Assembly (NCBI RefSeq): GCF_017104965.1
Contig: NZ_JAAGPR010000049.1
Location: 1 to 46,321 of the forward strand
Direction: 5' to 3'
DNA length: 46,321 nt
From: Paraburkholderia sp. Ac-20340
GTDB lineage: Bacteria > Pseudomonadota > Gammaproteobacteria > Burkholderiales > Burkholderiaceae
Under the pieces are notes generated by a model that did no database searches, was not told where the DNA came from, and worked only from the letters and a program-made list of their open reading frames with translations. A program made the position numbers and the translations under genes. Below, in pieces: positions 42,271 to 46,321 of the stretch (position 1 is its first letter; every line of letters begins with the position of its first letter).

Positions 42271-43249
42271 GATTGAGCTTGCCTCTGAAAACCCAGTAAC
42301 CGAGCGCCGTATAGGCGAGGATGATCGGCAGGATGACCGATGCGCCGATCAGCGTGAACGTCTGGCTTTCGCGCGGTGCAGCGGCTTCCCAGAGCGTCAG
42401 ATGCTGCGGGATCGCGTACGGCCACAGGCTCACCAGCAGGCCGATATAGCCCAGCAGCACGAGCGCGAGCGCGGCCACGAACGGCGTCTTGTGATGGCGC
42501 GACTGCACGGCCCAGCGCATCCACACGGCGCAGGCGATCACCAGCAGCGGCACCGGCGCGAGACGCCAGAACAGACCCGAGTAGAACCAGCGATTCGCAA
42601 TCGACGGGTCTTGCAGCGGCGTCCACAGGCTCACGAGCGCAATGAAGCCGAGCAGCATGACCGTCAGCGGCCAGACCAGTTTGTGCAGACGGCGCTGCAG
42701 ATCGCCTTCGGTCTTCGCGACCAGCCAGCAGCTGCCGAGCAGTGCATACGTGGCCACCAGACCGAAGCCCGAAAGCAGGGTGAACGGCGTGAGCCAGCCG
42801 AATGCGTCGCCCGCGAAATGGCCGTCCTGCATCGGAATGCCTTGCAGGAAGGAGCCCAGCGCGATGCCCTGGAAGAACGCCGCGCCCGTCGATCCGCCGA
42901 TAAAGGCGAGATCCCACAGATGGCGCGTGCGGTTGGCCTTGGCGCGAATCTCGAACGACACGCCGCGGAAAATCAGGCAGGCGAGCATGAAAATCAGCGG
43001 CAGATAGAGCGCCGAGAGCACCGTCGAATACACGATCGGGAACACGGCGAACAGGCCCGCGCCACCCAGCACGAGCCAGGTTTCGTTGCCGTCCCAGACG
43101 GGCGCGACGGTGTTCATCATCAGGTTGCGCTCTTCCTCGTCGGGGAAGAACGGGAAGACGATGCCGATACCCAGATCGAAACCGTCCAGCACGACGTAGA
43201 GTAAAAGACCGAGCGCGATGATCGCGGCCCAGATGACGGTGACATCCAT
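42245..43249 (-). CDS. cydB: Cytochrome bd-type quinol oxidase, subunit II
   Basis: A 334-residue subunit II with about eight or nine helices. MDVTVIWAAIIALGLLLYVVLDGFDLGIG starts the protein (quoted only to fix the start), and the VAPVWDGNETWLVLGGAGLFAVFP segment near residue 48 is a strong CydB/CioB signature, with the conserved Asp and Glu. Its C-terminus is His-rich (NHGDAHHYH). It follows cydA by 53 bases. With subunit I it reduces oxygen to water using quinol. Confidence 0.95.
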   Translation of the reverse strand: MDVTVIWAAIIALGLLLYVVLDGFDLGIGIVFPFFPDEEERNLMMNTVAPVWDGNETWLVLGGAGLFAVFPIVYSTVLSALYLPLIFMLACLIFRGVSFEIRAKANRTRHLWDLAFIGGSTGAAFFQGIALGSFLQGIPMQDGHFAGDAFGWLTPFTLLSGFGLVATYALLGSCWLVAKTEGDLQRRLHKLVWPLTVMLLGFIALVSLWTPLQDPSIANRWFYSGLFWRLAPVPLLVIACAVWMRWAVQSRHHKTPFVAALALVLLGYIGLLVSLWPYAIPQHLTLWEAAAPRESQTFTLIGASVILPIILAYTALGYWVFRGKLNHGDAHHYH

Positions 43250-43302
43250 GTTGCGTTGCCTCGTTTCTGTGTGCGTGTGTGTTGGGGCTTTGAAGCTTCG
43301 CG

Positions 43303-44775
43303 TCAGGCGTCGATCAGTTGATCGGCGGCGGCCATCGGGCGGCGCGCGGTCTGGTTCGCGGCGAGCGCGGAGTGGGCTTCCACGATGCGTTCGCCGTGGC
43401 CGCCGTTATTGCCGTGACCGTCATGCGACGGCGCGCCGGGCAGCGCCGGACCCTTGCGCATCAGCTTGAGCAGGTAATAGATGCCCGTGCCGAACACGAG
43501 GAAGTACACGAACACGAAGGCCATCAGCGAAATGCCGACCTGCTGCGCCGTGAGCGGCGAAACGGCCTGCGAAGTGCGCATGACGCCGTAGACCACCCAC
43601 GGCTGGCGGCCGGCTTCGGTCGTGATCCAGCCCGCGAGCAGCGTGATGAAACCGGTCGGGCCCATCAGCAGCGTGAAGCGCTGGAACAGACGCGATTCAT
43701 ACAGCGTGCCGCGCTTGCGCAGCCACCATCCGGTCACGCCCAGCACGATCATCAGGATGCCTAAGCCAACCATCACGCGGAAGGTCCAGAAGATCAGCGT
43801 CGAGTTCGGACGATCTTCGGGCGGGAAGGTCTTGAGACCGCGAATTTCGCCGTCCCAGCTATGCGTGAGGATCAGGCTGCCGAGGTGCGGAACCTGCACG
43901 GCGTAGCGCGTGGTTTCGGCTTTCATGTCGGGAATGCCGAACAGGTTCAGCGCGGTGCCGCCGTGTTCCGTATCCCAGATGCCTTCGATCGCCGCGATCT
44001 TGGCGGGCTGATATTCACGCGTGTTCAGACCGTGCGCGTCGCCCACGAAAGCCTGGATCGGCGCGAGCACGAGCAGCAGACCCAGCGCCATCGAGAACAT
44101 CTTCTTCACAGCCGGATCGCGGCGGCCCTTGAGCAGGTGCCATGCGCCCGTTGCGGCCACCACCAGCGCAGCCACGATAAAGGCGGCAATCGCCATGTGC
44201 GCGAGACGGTACGGGAACGACGGGTTGAAAATGATCTTGAGCCAGTCGGTCGGGACGACGTGACCATCGACGATCTTGAAGCCTTGCGGCGTCTGCATCC
44301 AGCTATTCGAAGCCAGAATCCAGAACGTCGAAATCAGCGTGCCGATGGCGACCATCAGCGTCGCGCCAAAGTGCGCACGTTCGCTCACGCGATTCCAGCC
44401 GAACAGCATGATGCCGAGGAAGCCCGCTTCCAGGAAGAATGCGGTCATGACTTCGTACATCAGCAGCGGCCCGGTGACGGGACCCGCGAACGACGAGAAG
44501 CCGGCCCAGTTGGTGCCGAATTCGTAGCTCATCACGACGCCCGACACCACGCCCATGCCGAAAGCCACGGCGAAGATCTTCGACCAGAAGTGGCAGAGCT
44601 CTTTGTAGAACGGTTTGCGGGTCTTGAGCCAGCACGCTTCGAGCACCGCGATAAAACTCGCGAGGCCGATGGAAAGCGCCGGGAAGACGATATGGAAGGA
44701 CACCGTGAAGGCGAACTGGAGCCGGGCCAGGTCAAAGGCCGAGAGCGCCGGTATAGCGGGGAGGGACGGGTGCAT
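43303..44775 (-). CDS. cydA: Cytochrome bd-type quinol oxidase, subunit I
   Basis: A 490-residue subunit I. Haem ligands can be matched to E. coli: His28 in FTVSFHIVFPALSIG (His19), His193 in YRLAHMAIAAF (His186), and Met335 in FWTFRVMVGLG (Met393). Quinol-site residues Lys259 and Glu264 lie in QPAKIAAIEGIWDTE. The stretch between these and Met335 is much shorter than in E. coli, i.e. a short Q-loop, as in the CioA cyanide-insensitive type. A tail rich in His and Gly (HDGHGNNGGHGERI) follows the last helix. The ATG at 44775 was chosen because MHPSLPAIPALSAFDLARLQF leads straight into helix 1. TATAAA about 20 bases upstream may be its -10. Confidence 0.95.
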   Translation of the reverse strand: MHPSLPAIPALSAFDLARLQFAFTVSFHIVFPALSIGLASFIAVLEACWLKTRKPFYKELCHFWSKIFAVAFGMGVVSGVVMSYEFGTNWAGFSSFAGPVTGPLLMYEVMTAFFLEAGFLGIMLFGWNRVSERAHFGATLMVAIGTLISTFWILASNSWMQTPQGFKIVDGHVVPTDWLKIIFNPSFPYRLAHMAIAAFIVAALVVAATGAWHLLKGRRDPAVKKMFSMALGLLLVLAPIQAFVGDAHGLNTREYQPAKIAAIEGIWDTEHGGTALNLFGIPDMKAETTRYAVQVPHLGSLILTHSWDGEIRGLKTFPPEDRPNSTLIFWTFRVMVGLGILMIVLGVTGWWLRKRGTLYESRLFQRFTLLMGPTGFITLLAGWITTEAGRQPWVVYGVMRTSQAVSPLTAQQVGISLMAFVFVYFLVFGTGIYYLLKLMRKGPALPGAPSHDGHGNNGGHGERIVEAHSALAANQTARRPMAAADQLIDA

Positions 44776-45203
44776 ATGCGTGCCTGATGCTCTTTTTATA
44801 CGTCGGAAAACTCCACATGACGCGCGAGGCGTCGTGCGATTTGACGTAAGCGTAGGGGAACATGGCCTGCTTTGCTGCGCTGCGATCTGCGCCAGCATGT
44901 CGCATGCGCACCCACGTCAAGCGGTCGTCGACTGCGCTAAAGCATTGATAGCGATAAATTTCGGCGGAAGTTTTGCGATTACTTGATTTAGCGCAAGGCG
45001 TGCGCGCTGCGGCAATATGCGTCAATTTTCGCGATGGTCGCGCGCGGTGCGTCAATTGGCCCAGGTGCGCGAAGAAACGGTGTTCGAGCCGGCAATTTTT
45101 CTACGCTTTTTCTACGCTGACGAGGCGTAAAAAAAGCGCCACGGAGATCGTGGCGCTTCGAATGAAAATACTCAGGATACCCATCTAATCGACTGTGAGG
45201 CGA
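44776..45203. other. 428-bp region upstream of cydA
   Basis: The region between cydA and the tautomerase gene, both on the minus strand. It holds a possible cydA -10 (TATAAA, minus strand, 44800-44795), a weak FNR/ANR-like half-site TTGAT in TTGATTTAGCGCAA (44983-44996), two copies of TGCGTCAATT exactly 30 bases apart (45018 and 45048), and the tautomerase terminator. No gene is recognised. Confidence 0.5.
45128..45157 (-). terminator. Terminator of the tautomerase gene
   Basis: On the minus strand AAGCGCCACG (45157-45148) pairs with CGTGGCGCTT (45142-45133) around a 5-nt loop and is followed by a run of seven T (45134-45128). It lies about 45 bases after the tautomerase stop. Confidence 0.85.
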
Positions 45204-45392
45204 TCAGCGCGGATCGCTCCAGAGCTTGCCCGCCGTCGCCCAGTTTTCGGGTTTGACGTCGTGGAAAATGATGTCGACGGATTGAGCGTCGCAGCCGAGC
45301 ACCGCGCAGGTGGTTTCGGTCAGCGCGGCGGCGAGTTCGCGCTTTTTCTCGACGCTGCGGCCTTCGAAGAGTTCGATATGGAACGTGGGCAT
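45204..45392 (-). CDS. 4-oxalocrotonate tautomerase-family protein
   Basis: A 62-residue protein that starts Met-Pro, leaving Pro1 as the catalytic base once Met is removed, as in all active tautomerases of the family. The first strand PTFHIELFEGRSVEKKRELA and the second half SVDIIFHDVKPENWATAG are typical, with the last Trp-Ala-Thr near residue 51. Members interconvert keto and enol forms of unsaturated acids, but the substrate here is unknown. It lies 40 bases after the class II aldolase gene and ends in a strong terminator, so the two probably share a transcript. Confidence 0.9.
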   Translation of the reverse strand: MPTFHIELFEGRSVEKKRELAAALTETTCAVLGCDAQSVDIIFHDVKPENWATAGKLWSDPR

Positions 45393-45432
45393 GGTGATCT
45401 CCGTGTTGGATGTTGCTGAAGCGATGAGGAAT

Positions 45433-46206
45433 TCAATCCCGGAACGAGCGATCGATGCGGTCGAGCTTGCGCAGCAGCGCAGGCCATTCGAGCGCGCCTT
45501 CGATGGCGCCGCCGTCGAATAGCTGTTCGGCCGTGCGCGCGCAGATGTCGGGTGGCGGCGTCACGAGCGGCACGCCGCCCGCCTGCGCCTGCAACTGGAT
45601 CTCGCAGGCCTTGATCAGCGTGGCCATCAGGACGAAGGCTTCGGCGACCGTGCGGCCGGTGGTGAGCGTGCCGTGATTGCGCAGCAGCATGGCCGGTTTG
45701 TCGCCGAGGTTCGCGGTCAGGCGCGTGCCTTCGGCGGGCGAAAAGGCGAGACCTTCGTAGTCGTGCCAGGCCAGTTGGCCGTAGAAACGCAGCGCGTGTT
45801 GCGAAGCGGGCAGCAGGCCGTCGCGCTGGATCGACACGGCAATGCCCGCCGTGTTGTGCAGATGCATCACGCAGACGGCGTCCGGCCGCGCGAGATGCAC
45901 GGCGGCGTGCAGCGCAAAGCCAGTGGCGTTGACCGGGTGCTCGCTGTTGCCGACGATGCGGCCTTCGGTATCGATCTTGACGAGGTTCGAGGCGCGCACT
46001 TCGTCGAAGGCGAGGCCGAATGGGTTGATCAGGAAGCGGCCCGGCTCGCCCGGAATGGCGGCCGAAACGTGCGTGTAGATGAGGTCGTCCCAGCCATGGA
46101 GCGCGATCAGGCGGTAGGCGGCGGCGAGATCGACGCGCAGTTGCAGCTCCGCTTCGGAGGGCGGCGTGGCGTCGGCGAAGCCGGCCGGGCGATGCGCGAA
46201 TGACAT
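45433..46206 (-). CDS. Class II aldolase/adducin-family protein
   Basis: A 257-residue protein of the class II aldolase/adducin family, zinc-dependent enzymes acting on phosphorylated or keto sugars, or decarboxylases and lyases of related type. The zinc-binding His pair lies in VMHLHNTAG (near residue 110), a further His in RNHGTLTTGRTVAEAF (near 182), and YTHVSAAIPGEPGRFLINPFGLAFDEV (near 45, quoted in part) is the family's N-terminal signature. AAGGAGAC precedes the ATG at 46206, which decides the start over the open frame further upstream. It is followed by the tautomerase gene; a catabolic step shared with it is plausible. Confidence 0.9.
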   Translation of the reverse strand: MSFAHRPAGFADATPPSEAELQLRVDLAAAYRLIALHGWDDLIYTHVSAAIPGEPGRFLINPFGLAFDEVRASNLVKIDTEGRIVGNSEHPVNATGFALHAAVHLARPDAVCVMHLHNTAGIAVSIQRDGLLPASQHALRFYGQLAWHDYEGLAFSPAEGTRLTANLGDKPAMLLRNHGTLTTGRTVAEAFVLMATLIKACEIQLQAQAGGVPLVTPPPDICARTAEQLFDGGAIEGALEWPALLRKLDRIDRSFRD

Positions 46207-46249
46207 GAGGTCTCCTTCTACGTCAGTGAGGTGGCGCGCGCGGCTTGGC

Positions 46250-46321
46250 TCAGCTTGCGCGGCGCCGATGCCGCGGCAGGCGCGCGGCAAGATGCACGGC
46301 CCAGCCCGCGAGCGCGAACGG
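46250..46321 (-). CDS. Possible C-terminal end of a further gene, cut by the window
   Basis: On the minus strand a frame open from the window edge encodes PFALAGWAVHLAARLPRHRR and three more residues before TGA at 46252-46250. A hydrophobic stretch followed by a basic end would suit the last helix of a membrane transporter. It lies 43 bases upstream of the aldolase gene in the same direction. With 23 codons the call is tentative. Confidence 0.3.
   Translation of the reverse strand, partial: PFALAGWAVHLAARLPRHRRRAS

Noticed and set aside
1..46321. Mobile elements, prophage, CRISPR arrays, tRNA genes
   Set aside because: I looked for transposase or integrase frames, terminal repeats, regularly spaced repeats and tRNA cloverleaf ends and found none. 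The only tandem repeats are the short ones in mdcC and after the MFS gene.

Overview
The window is high-GC chromosomal DNA that looks like a Burkholderiaceae genome (Burkholderia, Paraburkholderia or Caballeronia type). It opens within a 5S rRNA of that group. It also carries genes typical of these soil and host-associated bacteria: an mdc malonate decarboxylase operon, a BPSS1780-type membrane protein, a cyanide-insensitive-type bd oxidase and several LysR regulators. Genes are dense and coding is ordinary. I see no insertion sequence, phage, CRISPR array or tRNA. Very long antisense open frames occur because of the GC-rich third codon positions and were discarded.

Layout. 1-274: end of an rRNA operon with two terminators. 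275-8378: two closely related LysR regulators, a FUSC-family exporter, a tiny secreted protein, a succinyl-CoA:acetate-type CoA-transferase, a GlsB/YeaQ membrane protein and an MgtC/SapB protein. 8679-16873: a co-directional five-gene unit encoding an RND permease, its membrane fusion protein, an outer-membrane factor lipoprotein, and an OmpR-type response regulator with its sensor kinase. 16883-20672: an AI-2E-family transporter, a membrane metallophosphoesterase, a small membrane protein and an AlkB-like dioxygenase. 20801-27905: a tightly coupled operon gntR-mdcA-B-C-D-E-G-H for biotin-independent malonate decarboxylation, divergent from an MFS transporter (28168-29466) that may supply the substrate. 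29542-31455: an EamA exporter divergent from a LysR regulator.

31443-39347 is the most interesting block. A minus-strand operon encodes an OprB-like porin, a secreted beta-propeller protein, a Tat-exported Dyp/EfeB haem peroxidase and a complete FbpABC ferric-iron ABC importer. It is preceded by a sigma70-like promoter and a perfect 7-1-7 Fur box (39477-39491). It reads as an iron-acquisition pathway in which a porin and a periplasmic peroxidase take the place of a TonB receptor. The individual families are known; the combination is what deserves attention.

39668-46321: arylamine N-acetyltransferase, an isoprenylcysteine-methyltransferase-like membrane protein, a BPSS1780-like membrane protein, a bd oxidase operon cydA-cydB plus a 49-residue DUF2474 subunit that overlaps cydB, a 4-oxalocrotonate-tautomerase-like protein, a class II aldolase and the possible end of a further gene.

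Starts were chosen from ribosome-binding sites, family N-termini and start/stop overlaps. Functions are assigned from recognisable motifs and gene context only; no database search was possible.
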